The notes under the pieces were generated by a model, which searched no databases, had not been told where the DNA came from, and saw nothing but the letters and a program-made list of their open reading frames with translations. Shown one piece after another: positions 12,050 through 26,934 of a DNA stretch of 64,000 bases. This DNA comes from Crossaster papposus (Eukaryota > Echinodermata > Asteroidea > Velatida > Solasteridae). The position numbers and the translations under genes are program-made. The stretch is from positions 62,001 through 126,000 of the forward strand of contig JBAIAA010001107.1 in assembly GCA_037893245.1 (NCBI GenBank), read 5' to 3'. Within the stretch, counting starts at the first letter, position 1. Each line of letters begins with the position of its first letter.

Positions 12050-13778
12050 TCCCTTTACATATTTCTTATGCACACTTCTTTCCCTTTACATATTTCTTAT
12101 GCACACTTCTTTCCCTTTACATATTGCTTATGCACACTTCTTTCCCTTTACATATTTATTATGCACACTTCTTTCCCTTTACATATTTCTTATGCACACT
12201 TCTTTCCCTTTACATATTTCTTATGCACACTTCTTTCCCTTTATATATTTCTTATGCACACTTCTTTCCCTTTACATATTTAACTCGAGGGCTTGTTCCC
12301 ACATCATGTGTTTATTTCTTATGCACACTTCTTTCCCTTTACATATTTCTTATGCACACTTCTTTCCCTTTACATATTTTTTATGCACACTTCTTTCCCT
12401 TTACATATTTAACTCGAGGGCTTGTTCCCACATCATGTGTTTATTTCTTATGCACACTTCTTTCCCTTTACATATTTCTTATGCACACTTCTTTCCCTTT
12501 ACATATTTCTTATGCACACTTCTTTCCCTTTACATATTTCTTATGCACACTTCTTTCCCTTTACATGTTTCTTATGCACACTTCTTTCCCTTTACATATT
12601 TCTTATGCACACTTCTTTCCCTTTACATATTTCTTATGCACACTTCTTTCCCTTTACATATTTCTTATGCACACTTCTTTCCCTTTACATATTTCTTATG
12701 CACACTTCTTTCCCTTTACAAATTTAACTCGAGGGCTTGTTCCTACATCATGTGTTTATTTCTTATGCACACTTCTTTCCCTTTACATATTTCTTATGCA
12801 CACTTCTTTCCCTTTACATATTTATTATGCACACTTCTTTCCCTTTACATATTTATTATGCACACTTCTTTCCCTTTACATATTTCTTATGCACACTTCT
12901 TTCCCTTTACATATTTCTTATGCACACTTCTTTCCCTTTACATATTTCTTATGCACACTTCTTTCCCTTTACATATTTCTTATGCACACTTTTTTCCTTT
13001 ACATATTGCTTATGCACACTTCTTTCCCTTTACATATTTATTATGCACACTTCTTTCCCTTTACATATTTCTTATGCACACTTCTTTCCCTTTACATATT
13101 TCTTATGCACACTTCTTTCCCTTTACATATTTCTTATGCACACTTCTTTCCCTTTACATATTTCTTATGCACACTTCTTTCCCTTTACATATTTCTTATG
13201 CACACTTCTTTCCCTTTACATATTTCTTATGCACACTTCTTTCCCTTTACAAATTTAACTCGAGGGCTTGTTCCCACATCATGTGTTTATGTCTTATGCA
13301 CACTTCTTTCCCTTTACATATTTCTTATGCACACTTCTTTCCCTTTACATATTTCTTATGCACACTTCTTTCCCTTTACATATTTCTTATGCACACTTCT
13401 TTCCCTTTACATATTTCGTATGCACACTTCTTTCCCTTTACATATTTCTTATGCACACTTCTTTCCCTTTACATATTTCTTATGCACACTTCTTTCCCTT
13501 TACATATTTCTTATGCACACTTCTTTCCCTTTACATATTGCGTATGCACACTTCTTTCCCTTTACATATTTATTATGCACACTTCTTTCCCTTTACATAT
13601 TTCTTATGCACACTTCTTTCCCTTTACATATTTCTTATGCACACTTCTTTCCCTTTATATATTTCTTATGCACACTTCTTTCCCTTTACATATTTAACTC
13701 GAGGGCTTGTTCCCACATCATGTGTTTATTTCTTATGCACACTTCTTTCCCTTTACATATTTCTTATGCACACTTCTT
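12050..13778 (+). repeat. 1,730-bp repeat, copy 2 (1,729 bp)
   Basis: B units start at 12282, 12411, 12726, 13257 and 13696. It differs from copy 1 by a 1-bp deletion in the A unit at 12979-13008 and by a C-to-T change in the B at 12726 (TTCCTACATC). The end lies between 13731 and 13824. Confidence 0.88.
12979..13008 (+). repeat. 30-bp A unit with a 1-bp deletion
   Basis: The pyrimidine run reads CTTTTTTCCTTT, 12 instead of 13 bases, with one C lost and one C to T. It is one of only two A units whose length is not 31. It shifts the reading frame of the array, which shows no selection for frame. Confidence 0.95.
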
Positions 13779-13824
13779 TCCCTTTACATATTTTTTATGC
13801 ACACTTCTTTCCCTTTACATATTT

Positions 13825-16800
13825 AACTCGAGGGCTTGTTCCCACATCATGTGTTTATTTCTTATGCACACTTCTTTCCCTTTACATATTTCTTATGCAC
13901 ACTTCTTTCCCTTTACATATTTCTTATGCACACTTCTTTCCCTTTACATATTTCTTATGCACACTTCTTTCCCTTTACATGTTTCTTATGCACACTTCTT
14001 TCCCTTTACATATTTCTTATGCACACTTCTTTCCCTTTACATATTTCTTATGCACACTTCTTTCCCTTTACATATTTCTTATGCACACTTCTTTCCCTTT
14101 ACATATTTCTTATGCACACTTCTTTCCCTTTACAAATTTAACTCGAGGGCTTGTTCCCACATCATGTGTTTATTTATTATGCACACTTCTTTCCCTTTAC
14201 ATATTTCTTATGCACACTTCTTTCCCTTTACATATTTCTTATGCACACTTCTTTCCCTTTACATATTTATTATGCACACTTCTTTCCCTTTACATATTTC
14301 TTATGCACACTTCTTTCCCTTTACATATTTCTTATGCACACTTCTTTCCCTTTACATATTTCTTATGCACACTTCTTTCCCTTTACATATTTCTTATGCA
14401 CACTTCTTTCCCTTTACATATTGCTTATGCACACTTCTTTCCCTTTACATATTTATTATGCACACTTCTTTCCCTTTACATATTTATTATGCACACTTCT
14501 TTCCCTTTACATATTTCTTATGCACACTTCTTTCCCTTTACATATTTCTTATGCACACTTCTTTCCCTTTACATATTTAACTCGAGGGCTTGTTCCCATA
14601 TCATGTGTTTATTTCTTATGCACACTTCTTTCCCTTTACATATTTCTTATGCACACTTCTTTCCCTTTACATATTTCTTATGCACACTTCTTTCCCTTTA
14701 CATATTTCTTATGCACACTTCTTTCCCTTTACATATTTCGTATGCACACTTCTTTCCCTTTACATATTTCTTATGCACACTTCTTTCCCTTTACATATTT
14801 CTTATGCACACTTCTTTCCCTTTACATATTTCTTATGCACACTTCTTTCCCTTTACATATTTCGTATGCACACTTCTTTCCCTTTACATATTTCTTATGC
14901 ACACTTCTTTCCCTTTACATATTTCTTATGCACACTTCTTTCCATTTACATATTTCTTACGCACACTTCTTTCCCTTTACATATTTCTTATGCACACTTC
15001 TTTCCCTTTACATATTTCTTATGCACACTTCTTTCTCTTTACATATTTCTTATGCACACTTCTTTCCCTTTACATATTTCTTATGCACACTTCTTTCCCT
15101 TTACATATTTCTTATGCACACTTCTTTCCCTTTACATATTTCTTATGCACACTTCTTTCCCTTTACATATTTCTTATGCACACTTCTTTCCCTTTACATA
15201 TTTCTTATGCACACTTCTTTCCCTTTACATATTTCTTATGCACACTTCTTTCCCTTTACATATTTCTTATGCACACTTCTTTCCCTTTACATATTTCTTA
15301 TGCACACTTCTTTCCCTTTACATATTTCTTATGCACACTTCTTTCCCTTTACATATTTCTTATGCACACTTCTTTCCCTTTACATATTTCTTATGCACAC
15401 TTCTTTCCCTTTATATATTTCTTATGCACACTTCTTTCCCTTTACATATTTCTTATGCACACTTCTTTCCCTTTACATATTTAACTCGAGGGCTTGTTCC
15501 CACATCATGTGTTTATTTCTTATGCACACTTCTTTCCCTTTACATATTTCTTATGCACACTTCTTTCCCTTTACATATTTCTTATGCACACTTCTTTCCC
15601 TTTACATATTTCTTATGCACACTTCTTTCCCTTTACATATTTCTTATGCACACTTCTTTCCCTTTACATATTTCTTATGCACACTTCTTTCCCTTTACAT
15701 ATTTCTTATGCACACTTCTTTCCCTTTACATATTTCTTATGCACACTTCTTTCCCTTTACATATTTAACTCGAGGGCTTGTTCCCACATCATGTGTTTAT
15801 TTCTTATGCACACTTCTTTCCCTTTACATATTTCTTATGCACACTTCTTTCCCTTTACATATTTCTTATGCACACTTCTTTCCCTTTACATATTTCTTAT
15901 GCACACTTCTTTCCCTTTACATATTTCTTATGCACACTTCTTTCCCTTTACATATTTCTTATGCACACTTCTTTCCCTTTACATATTTCTTATGCACACT
16001 TCTTTCCCTTTACATATTTCTTATGCACACTTCTTTCCCTTTACAAATTTAACTCGAGGGCTTGTTCCCACATCATGTGTTTATGTCTTATGCACACTTC
16101 TTTCCCTTTACATATTTCTTATGCACACTTCTTTCCCTTTACATATTTCTTATGCACACTTCTTTCCCTTTACATATTTCTTATGCACACTTCTTTCCCT
16201 TTACATATTTCTTATGCACACTTCTTTCCCTTTACATATTTCTTATGCACACTTCTTTCCCTTTACATATTTCTTATGCACACTTCTTTCCCTTTACATA
16301 TTTCTTATGCACACTTCTTTCCCTTTACATGTTGCTTATGCACACTTCTTTCCCTTTACATATTTATTATGCACACTTCTTTCCCTTTACATATTTCTTA
16401 TGCACACTTCTTTCCCTTTACATATTTCTTATGCACACTTCTTTCCCTTTATATATTTCTTATGCACACTTCTTTCCCTTTACATATTTAACTCGAGGGC
16501 TTGTTCCCACATCATGTGTTTATTTCTTATGCACACTTCTTTCCCTTTACATATTTCTTATGCACACTTCTTTCCCTTTACATATTTTTTATGCACACTT
16601 CTTTCCCTTTACATATTTAACTCGAGGGCTTGTTCCCACATCATGTGTTTATTTCTTATGCACACTTCTTTCCCTTTACATATTTCTTATGCACACTTCT
16701 TTCCCTTTACATATTTCTTATGCACACTTCTTTCCCTTTACATATTTCTTATGCACACTTCTTTCCCTTTACATGTTTCTTATGCACACTTCTTTCCCTT

Positions 16801-19231
16801 TACATATTTCTTATGCACACTTCTTTCCCTTTACATATTTCTTATGCACACTTCTTTCCCTTTACATATTTCTTATGCACACTTCTTTCCCTTTACATAT
16901 TTCTTATGCACACTTCTTTCCCTTTACAAATTTAACTCGAGGGCTTGTTCCCACATCATGTGTTTATTTCTTATGCACACTTCTTTCCCTTTACATATTT
17001 CTTATGCACACTTCTTTCCCTTTACATATTTATTATGCACACTTCTTTCCCTTTACATATTTATTATGCACACTTCTTTCCCTTTACATATTTCTTATGC
17101 ACACTTCTTTCCCTTTACATATTTATTATGCACACTTCTTTCCCTTTACATATTTCTTATGCACACTTCTTTCCCTTTACATATTTCTTATGCACACTTC
17201 TTTCCCTTTATATATTTCTTATGCACACTTCTTTCCCTTTACATATTTAACTCGAGGGCTTGTTCCCACATCATGTGTTTATTTCTTATGCACACTTCTT
17301 TCCCTTTACATATTTCTTATGCACACTTCTTTCCCTTTACATATTTTTTATGCACACTTCTTTCCCTTTACATATTTAACTCGAGGGCTTGTTCCCACAT
17401 CATGTGTTTATTTCTTATGCACACTTCTTTCCCTTTACATGTTTCTTATGCACACTTCTTTCCCTTTACATATTTCTTATGCACACTTCTTTCCCTTTAC
17501 ATATTTCTTATGCACACTTCTTTCCCTTTACATATTTCTTATGCACACTTCTTTCCCTTTACATATTTCTTATGCACACTTCTTTCCCTTTACAAATTTA
17601 ACTCGAGGGCTTGTTCCCACATCATGTGTTTATTTCTTATGCACACTTCTTTCCCTTTACATATTTCTTATGCACACTTCTTTCCCTTTACATATTTCTT
17701 ATGCACACTTCTTTCCCTTTACATATTTATTATGCACACTTCTTTCCCTTTACATATTTCTTATGCACACTTCTTTCCCTTTACATATTTCTTATGCACA
17801 CTTCTTTCCCTTTACATATTTCTTATGCACACTTCTTTCCCTTTACATATTTCTTATGCACACTTCTTTCCCTTTACATATTGCTTATGCACACTTCTTT
17901 CCCTTTACATATTTATTATGCACACTTCTTTCCCTTTACATATTTCTTATGCACACTTCTTTCCCTTTACATATTTCTTATGCACACTTCTTTCCCTTTA
18001 CATATTTCTTATGCACACTTCTTTCCCTTTACATATTTCTTATGCACACTTCTTTCCCTTTACATATTTCTTATGCACACTTCTTTCCCTTTACATATTT
18101 CTTATGCACACTTCTTTCCCTTTACATATTTCTTATGCACACTTCTTTCCCTTTACATATTTCTTATGCACACTTCTTTCCCTTTACATATTTCTTATGC
18201 ACACTTCTTTCCCTTTACATATTTCTTATGCACACTTCTTTCCCTTTACATATTTCTTATGCACACTTCTTTCCCTTTACATATTGCTTATGCACACTTC
18301 TTTCCCTTTACATATTTATTATGCACACTTCTTTCCCTTTACATATTTCTTATGCACACTTCTTTCCCTTTACATATTTCTTATGCACACTTCTTTCCCT
18401 TTATATATTTCTTATGCACACTTCTTTCCCTTTACATATTTAACTCGAGGGCTTGTTCCCACATCATGTGTTTATTTCTTATGCACACTTCTTTCCCTTT
18501 ACATATTTCTTATGCACACTTCTTTCCCTTTACATATTTTTTATGCACACTTCTTTCCCTTTACATATTTAACTCGAGGGCTTGTTCCCACATCATGTGT
18601 TTATTTCTTATGCACACTTCTTTCCCTTTACATATTTCTTATGCACACTTCTTTCCCTTTACATATTTCTTATGCACACTTCTTTCCCTTTACATATTTC
18701 TTATGCACACTTCTTTCCCTTTACATGTTTCTTATGCACACTTCTTTCCCTTTACATATTTCTTATGCACACTTCTTTCCCTTTACATATTTCTTATGCA
18801 CACTTCTTTCCCTTTACATATTTCTTATGCACACTTCTTTCCCTTTACATATTTCTTATGCACACTTCTTTCCCTTTACAAATTTAACTCGAGGGCTTGT
18901 TCCCACATCATGTGTTTATTTCTTATGCACACTTCTTTCCCTTTACATATTTCTTATGCACACTTCTTTCCCTTTACATATTTCTTATGCACACTTCTTT
19001 CCCTTTACATATTTATTATGCACACTTCTTTCCCTTTACATATTTCTTATGCACACTTCTTTCCCTTTACATATTTCTTATGCACACTTCTTTCCCTTTA
19101 CATATTTCTTATGCACACTTCTTTCCCTTTACATATTTCTTATGCACACTTCTTTCCCTTTACATATTGCTTATGCACACTTCTTTCCCTTTACATATTT
19201 ATTATGCACACTTCTTTCCCTTTACATATTT
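13825..19231 (+). repeat. Mixed higher-order region with three related B-triplet modules
   Basis: B units start at 13825, 14140, 14579, 15483, 15767, 16051, 16490, 16619, 16934, 17249, 17378, 17600, 18442, 18571 and 18886. The pair 16490/16619 recurs 759 bp later at 17249/17378. In that copy the following 9-A interval is shortened to 6 A, a loss of three units. The triplet 16490/16619/16934 recurs 1,952 bp later at 18442/18571/18886. The B at 14579 has a private C-to-T change (CCCATATC). Intervals of 28 A then 8 A (14579, 15483, 15767) reappear at 19325, 24217 and 31195. Confidence 0.9.
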
Positions 19232-19279
19232 CTTATGCACACTTCTTTCCCTTTACATATTTCTTATGCACACTTTTTT

Positions 19280-21129
19280 CCCTTTACATATTTCTTATGC
19301 ACACTTCTTTCCCTTTACATATTTAACTCGAGGGCTTGTTCCCACATCATGTGTTTATTTCTTATGCACACTTCTTTCCCTTTACATATTTCTTATGCAC
19401 ACTTCTTTCCCTTTACATATTTCTTATGCACACTTCTTTCCCTTTACATATTTCTTATGCACACTTCTTTCCCTTTACATATTTCGTATGCACACTTCTT
19501 TCCCTTTACATATTTCTTATGCACACTTCTTTCCCTTTACATATTTCTTATGCACACTTCTTTCCCTTTACATATTTCTTATGCACACTTCTTTCCCTTT
19601 ACATATTTCGTATGCACACTTCTTTCCCTTTACATATTTCTTATGCACACTTCTTTCCCTTTACATATTTCTTATGCACACTTCTTTCCATTTACATATT
19701 TCTTAACGCACACTTCTTTCCCTTTACATATTTCTTATGCACACTTCTTTCCCTTTACATATTTCTTATGCACACTTCTTTCCCTTTACATATTTCTTAT
19801 GCACACTTCTTTCCCTTTACATATTTCTTATGCACACTTCTTTCCCTTTACATATTTCTTATGCACACTTCTTTCCCTTTACATATTTCTTATGCACACT
19901 TCTTTCCCTTTACATATTTCTTATGCACACTTCTTTCCCTTTACATATTTCTTATGCACACTTCTTTCCCTTTACATATTTCGTATGCACACTTCTTTCC
20001 CTTTACATATTTCTTATGCACACTTCTTTCCCTTTACATATTTCTTATGCACACTTCTTTCCCTTTACATATTTCTTATGCACACTTCTTTCCCTTTACA
20101 TATTTCTTATGCACACTTCTTTCCCTTTACATATTTCTTATGCACACTTCTTTCCCTTTATATATTTCTTATGCACACTTCTTTCCCTTTACATATTTCT
20201 TATGCACACTTCTTTCCCTTTACATATTTAACTCGAGGGCTTGTTCCCACATCATGTGTTTATTTCTTATGCACACTTCTTTCCCTTTACATATTTCTTA
20301 TGCACACTTCTTTCCCTTTACATATTTCTTATGCACACTTCTTTCCCTTTACATGTTTCTTATGCACACTTCTTTCCCTTTACATATTTCTTATGCACAC
20401 TTATTTCCCTTTACATATTTCTTATGCACACTTCTTTCCCTTTACATATTTCTTATGCACACTTCTTTCCCTTTACATATTTCTTATGCACACTTCTTTC
20501 CCTTTACAAATTTAACTCGAGGGCTTGTTCCCACATCATGTGTTTATTTCTTATGCACACTTCTTTCCCTTTACATATTTCTTATGCACACTTCTTTCCC
20601 TTTACATATTTCTTATGCACACTTCTTTCCCTTTACATATTTATTATGCACACTTCTTTCCCTTTACATATTTCTTATGCACACTTCTTTCCCTTTACAT
20701 ATTTCTTATGCACACTTCTTTCCCTTTACATATTTCTTATGCACACTTCTTTCCCTTTACATATTTCTTATGCACACTTCTTTCCCTTTACATATTGCTT
20801 ATGCACACTTCTTTCCCTTTACATATTTATTATGCACACTTCTTTCCCTTTACATATTTCTTATGCACACTTCTTTCCCTTTACATATTTCTTATGCACA
20901 CTTCTTTCCCTTTACATATTTCTTATGCACACTTCTTTCCCTTTACATATTTCTTATGCACACTTCTTTCCCTTTACATATTTCTTATGCACACTTCTTT
21001 CCCTTTACATATTTCTTATGCACACTTCTTTCCCTTTACAAATTTAACTCGAGGGCTTGTTCCCACATCATGTGTTTATGTCTTATGCACACTTCTTTCC
21101 CTTTACATATTTCTTATGCACACTTCTTT
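19280..21129 (+). repeat. 1,850-bp repeat, copy 1
   Basis: B units at 19325, 20230, 20514 and 21046 match 21175, 22079, 22363 and 22895. The offset is 1,850 before, and 1,849 after, a single inserted A at 19705-19706. The start lies between 19232 and 19325. Shared markers include two T2-G units, a C20-A unit followed by a T5-C unit, C25-T and C14-A (ACTTATTT). Confidence 0.88.
19702..19733 (+). repeat. 32-bp A unit with a 1-bp insertion
   Basis: The unit begins CTTAACGCAC, where its paralogues at 14958 and 21554 read CTTACGCAC. One A was added to a short A run. With the 30-bp unit it is the only other A unit not 31 bp long. Confidence 0.95.
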
Positions 21130-22978
21130 CCCTTTACATATTTCTTATGCACACTTCTTTCCCTTTACATATTTAACTCGAGGGCTTGTTCCCACATCAT
21201 GTGTTTATTTCTTATGCACACTTCTTTCCCTTTACATATTTCTTATGCACACTTCTTTCCCTTTACATATTTCTTATGCACACTTCTTTCCCTTTACATA
21301 TTTCTTATGCACACTTCTTTCCCTTTACATATTTCGTATGCACACTTCTTTCCCTTTACATATTTCTTATGCACACTTCTTTCCCTTTACATATTTCTTA
21401 TGCACACTTCTTTCCCTTTACATATTTCTTATGCACACTTCTTTCCCTTTACATATTTCGTATGCACACTTCTTTCCCTTTACATATTTCTTATGCACAC
21501 TTCTTTCCCTTTACATATTTCTTATGCACACTTCTTTCCATTTACATATTTCTTACGCACACTTCTTTCCCTTTACATATTTCTTATGCACACTTCTTTC
21601 CCTTTACATATTTCTTATGCACACTTCTTTCCCTTTACATATTTCTTATGCACACTTCTTTCCCTTTACATATTTCTTATGCACACTTCTTTCCCTTTAC
21701 ATATTTCTTATGCACACTTCTTTCCCTTTACATATTTCTTATGCACACTTCTTTCCCTTTACATATTTCTTATGCACACTTCTTTCCCTTTACATATTTC
21801 TTATGCACACTTCTTTCCCTTTACATATTTCGTATGCACACTTCTTTCCCTTTACATATTTCTTATGCACACTTCTTTCCCTTTACATATTTCTTATGCA
21901 CACTTCTTTCCCTTTACATATTTCTTATGCACACTTCTTTCCCTTTACATATTTCTTATGCACACTTCTTTCCCTTTACATATTTCTTATGCACACTTCT
22001 TTCCCTTTATATATTTCTTATGCACACTTCTTTCCCTTTACATATTTCTTATGCACACTTCTTTCCCTTTACATATTTAACTCGAGGGCTTGTTCCCACA
22101 TCATGTGTTTATTTCTTATGCACACTTCTTTCCCTTTACATATTTCTTATGCACACTTCTTTCCCTTTACATATTTCTTATGCACACTTCTTTCCCTTTA
22201 CATGTTTCTTATGCACACTTCTTTCCCTTTACATATTTCTTATGCACACTTATTTCCCTTTACATATTTCTTATGCACACTTCTTTCCCTTTACATATTT
22301 CTTATGCACACTTCTTTCCCTTTACATATTTCTTATGCACACTTCTTTCCCTTTACAAATTTAACTCGAGGGCTTGTTCCCACATCATGTGTTTATTTCT
22401 TATGCACACTTCTTTCCCTTTACATATTTCTTATGCACACTTCTTTCCCTTTACATATTTCTTATGCACACTTCTTTCCCTTTACATATTTATTATGCAC
22501 ACTTCTTTCCCTTTACATATTTCTTATGCACACTTCTTTCCCTTTACATATTTCTTATGCACACTTCTTTCCCTTTACATATTTCTTATGCACACTTCTT
22601 TCCCTTTACATATTTCTTATGCACACTTCTTTCCCTTTACATATTGCTTATGCACACTTCTTTCCCTTTACATATTTATTATGCACACTTCTTTCCCTTT
22701 ACATATTTCTTATGCACACTTCTTTCCCTTTACATATTTCTTATGCACACTTCTTTCCCTTTACATATTTCTTATGCACACTTCTTTCCCTTTACATATT
22801 TCTTATGCACACTTCTTTCCCTTTACATATTTCTTATGCACACTTCTTTCCCTTTACATATTTCTTATGCACACTTCTTTCCCTTTACAAATTTAACTCG
22901 AGGGCTTGTTCCCACATCATGTGTTTATGTCTTATGCACACTTCTTTCCCTTTACATATTTCTTATGCACACTTCTTT
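21130..22978 (+). repeat. 1,850-bp repeat, copy 2 (1,849 bp)
   Basis: B units start at 21175, 22079, 22363 and 22895. It lacks the inserted A of copy 1. The match must end before 23024, where copy 1 would predict a B that is absent. Confidence 0.88.
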
Positions 22979-23295
22979 CCCTTTACATATTTCTTATGCA
23001 CACTTCTTTCCCTTTACATATTTCTTATGCACACTTCTTTCCCTTTACATATTTCTTATGCACACTTCTTTCCCTTTACATATTTCTTATGCACACTTCT
23101 TTCCCTTTACATATTTCTTATGCACACTTCTTTCCCTTTACATATTTCTTATGCACACTTCTTTCCCTTTACATATTGCTTATGCACACTTCTTTCCCTT
23201 TACATATTTATTATGCACACTTCTTTCCCTTTACATATTTCTTATGCACACTTCTTTCCCTTTACATATTTCTTATGCACACTTCTTTCCCTTTA

Positions 23296-26200
23296 TATAT
23301 TTCTTATGCACACTTCTTTCCCTTTACATATTTAACTCGAGGGCTTGTTCCCACATCATGTGTTTATTTCTTATGCACACTTCTTTCCCTTTACACATTT
23401 CTTATGCACACTTCTTTCCCTTTACATATTTTTTATGCACACTTCTTTCCCTTTACATATTTAACTCGAGGGCTTGTTCCCACATCATGTGTTTATTTCT
23501 TATGCACACTTCTTTCCCTTTACATATTTCTTATGCACACTTCTTTCCCTTTACATATTTCTTATGCACACTTCTTTCCCTTTACATATTTATTATGCAC
23601 ACTTCTTTCCCTTTACATGTTTCTTATGCACACTTCTTTCCCTTTACATATTTCTTATGCACACTTCTTTCCCTTTACATATTTCTTATGCACACTTCTT
23701 TCCCTTTACATATTTCTTATGCACACTTCTTTCCCTTTACATATTTCTTATGCACACTTCTTTCCCTTTACAAATTTAACTCGAGGGCTTGTTCCCACAT
23801 CATGTGTTTATTTCTTATGCACACTTCTTTCCCTTTACATATTTCTTATGCACACTTCTTTCCCTTTACATATTTCTTATGCACACTTCTTTCCCTTTAC
23901 ATATTTATTATGCACACTTCTTTCCCTTTACATATTTCTTATGCACACTTCTTTCCCTTTACATATTTCTTATGCACACTTCTTTCCCGTTACATATTTC
24001 TTATGCACACTTCTTTCCCTTTACATATTTCTTATGCACACTTCTTTCCCTTTACATATTGCTTATGCACACTTCTTTCCCTTTACATATTTATTATGCA
24101 CACTTCTTTCCCTTTACATATTTCTTATGCACACTTCTTTCCCTTTACATATTTATTATGCACACTTCTTTCCCTTTACATATTTCTTATGCACACTTCT
24201 TTCCCTTTACATATTTAACTCGAGGGCTTGTTCCCACATCATGTGTTTATTTCTTATGCACACTTCTTTCCATTTACATATTTCTTATGCACACTTCTTT
24301 CCCTTTACATATTTCTTATGCACACTTCTTTCCCTTTACATATTTCTTATGCACACTTCTTTCCCTTTACATATTTCGTATGCACACTTCTTTCCCTTTA
24401 CATATTTCTTATGCACACTTCTTTCCCTTTACATATTTCTTATGCACACTTCTTTCCCTTTACATATTTCTTATGCACACTTCTTTCCCTTTACATATTT
24501 CGTATGCACACTTCTTTCCCTTTACATATTTCTTATGCACACTTCTTTCCCTTTACATATTTCTTATGCACACTTCTTTCCATTTACATATTTCTTACGC
24601 ACACTTCTTTCCCTTTACATATTTCTTATGCACACTTCTTTCCCTTTACATATTTCTTATGCACACTTCTTTCCCTTTACATATTTCTTATGCACACTTC
24701 TTTCCCTTTACATATTTCTTATGCACACTTCTTTCCCTTTACATATTTCTTATGCACACTTCCTTCTCTTTACATATTTCTTATGCACACTTCTTTCCCT
24801 TTACATATTTCTTATGCACACTTCTTTCCCTTTACATATTTATTATGCACACTTCTTTCCCTTTACATATTTCTTATGCACACTTCTTTCCCTTTACATA
24901 TTTCTTATGCACACTTCTTTCCCTTTACATATTTCTTATGCACACTTCTTTCCCTTTACATATTTCTTATGCACACTTCTTTCCCTTTACATATTTCTTA
25001 TGCACACTTCTTTCCCTTTACATATTTCTTATGCACACTTCTTTCCCTTTATATATTTCTTATGCACACTTCTTTCCCTTTACATATTTCTTATGCACAC
25101 TTCTTTCCCTTTACATATTTAACTCGAGGGCTTGTTCCCACATCATGTGTTTATTTCTTATGCACACTTCTTTCCCTTTACATATTTCTTATGCACACTT
25201 CTTTCCCTTTACATATTTCTTATGCACACTTCTTTCCCTTTACATATTTCTTATGCACACTTCTTTCCCTTTACATATTTCTTATGCACACTTCTTTCCC
25301 TTTACATATTTCTTATGCACACTTCTTTCCCTTTACATATTTCTTATGCACACTTCTTTCCCTTTACATATTTCTTATGCACACTTCTTTCCCTTTACAT
25401 ATTTAACTCGAGGGCTTGTTCCCACATCATGTGTTTATTTCTTATGCACACTTCTTTCCCTTTACATATTTATTATGCACACTTCTTTCCCTTTACATAT
25501 TTCTTATGCACACTTCTTTCCCTTTACATATTTCTTATGCACACTTCTTTCCCGTTACATATTTCTTATGCACACTTCTTTCCCTTTACATATTTCTTAT
25601 GCACACTTCTTTCCCTTTACATATTGCTTATGCACACTTCTTTCCCTTTACATATTTATTATGCACACTTCTTTCCCTTTACATATTTCTTATGCACACT
25701 TCTTTCCCTTTACATATTTATTATGCACACTTCTTTCCCTTTACATATTTCTTATGCACACTTCTTTCCCTTTACATATTTAACTCGAGGGCTTGTTCCC
25801 ACATCATGTGTTTATTTCTTATGCACACTTCTTTCCATTTACATATTTCTTATGCACACTTCTTTCCCTTTACATATTTCTTATGCACACTTCTTTCCCT
25901 TTACATATTTCTTATGCACACTTCTTTCCCTTTACATATTTCGTATGCACACTTCTTTCCCTTTACATATTTCTTATGCACACTTCTTTCCCTTTACATA
26001 TTTCTTATGCACACTTCTTTCCCTTTACATATTTCTTATGCACACTTCTTTCCCTTTACATATTTCGTATGCACACTTCTTTCCCTTTACATATTTCTTA
26101 TGCACACTTCTTTCCCTTTACATATTTCTTATGCACACTTCTTTCCATTTACATATTTCTTACGCACACTTCTTTCCCTTTACATATTTCTTATGCACAC

Positions 26201-26934
26201 TTCTTTCCCTTTACATATTTCTTATGCACACTTCTTTCTCTTTACATATTTCTTATGCACACTTCTTTCCCTTTACATATTTCTTATGCACACTTCTTTC
26301 CCTTTACATATTTCTTATGCACACTTCTTTCCCTTTACATATTTCTTATGCACACTTCTTTCCCTTTACATATTTCTTATGCACACTTCTTTCCATTTAC
26401 ATATTTCTTACGCACACTTCTTTCCCTTTACATATTTCTTATGCACACTTCTTTCCCTTTACATATTTCTTATGCACACTTCTTTCCCTTTACATATTTC
26501 TTATGCACACTTCTTTCCCTTTACATATTTCTTATGCACACTTCTTTCCCTTTACATATTTCTTATGCACACTTCCTTCTCTTTACATATTTCTTATGCA
26601 CACTTCTTTCCCTTTACATATTTCTTATGCACACTTCTTTCCCTTTACATATTTCTTATGCACACTTCTTTCCCTTTACATATTTCTTATGCACACTTCT
26701 TTCCCTTTACATATTTCTTATGCACACTTCTTTCCCTTTACATATTTCTTATGCACACTTCTTTCCCTTTACATATTTCTTATGCACACTTCTTTCCCTT
26801 TACATATTTCTTATGCACACTTCTTTCCCTTTACATATTTCTTATGCACACTTCTTTCCCTTTATATATTTCTTATGCACACTTCTTTCCCTTTACATAT
26901 TTCTTATGCACACTTCTTTCCCTTTACATATTTA
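23296..26934 (+). repeat. 3,600-bp higher-order repeat, copy 1
   Basis: B units start at 23334, 23463, 23778, 24217, 25121, 25405, 25782 and 26934. All recur 3,600 bp later. The shared region runs from after 23295 to 26995, a little over one period, so the array holds about 2.03 copies. Markers include T27-C at 23396 (ACACATTT), T21-G (CCCGTTAC) near 23990 and 25550, and the double change ACTTCCTTCTC near 24770. I noticed one difference between copies: a C1-A unit near 24842 that is consensus at the matching place near 28442. Confidence 0.9.
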
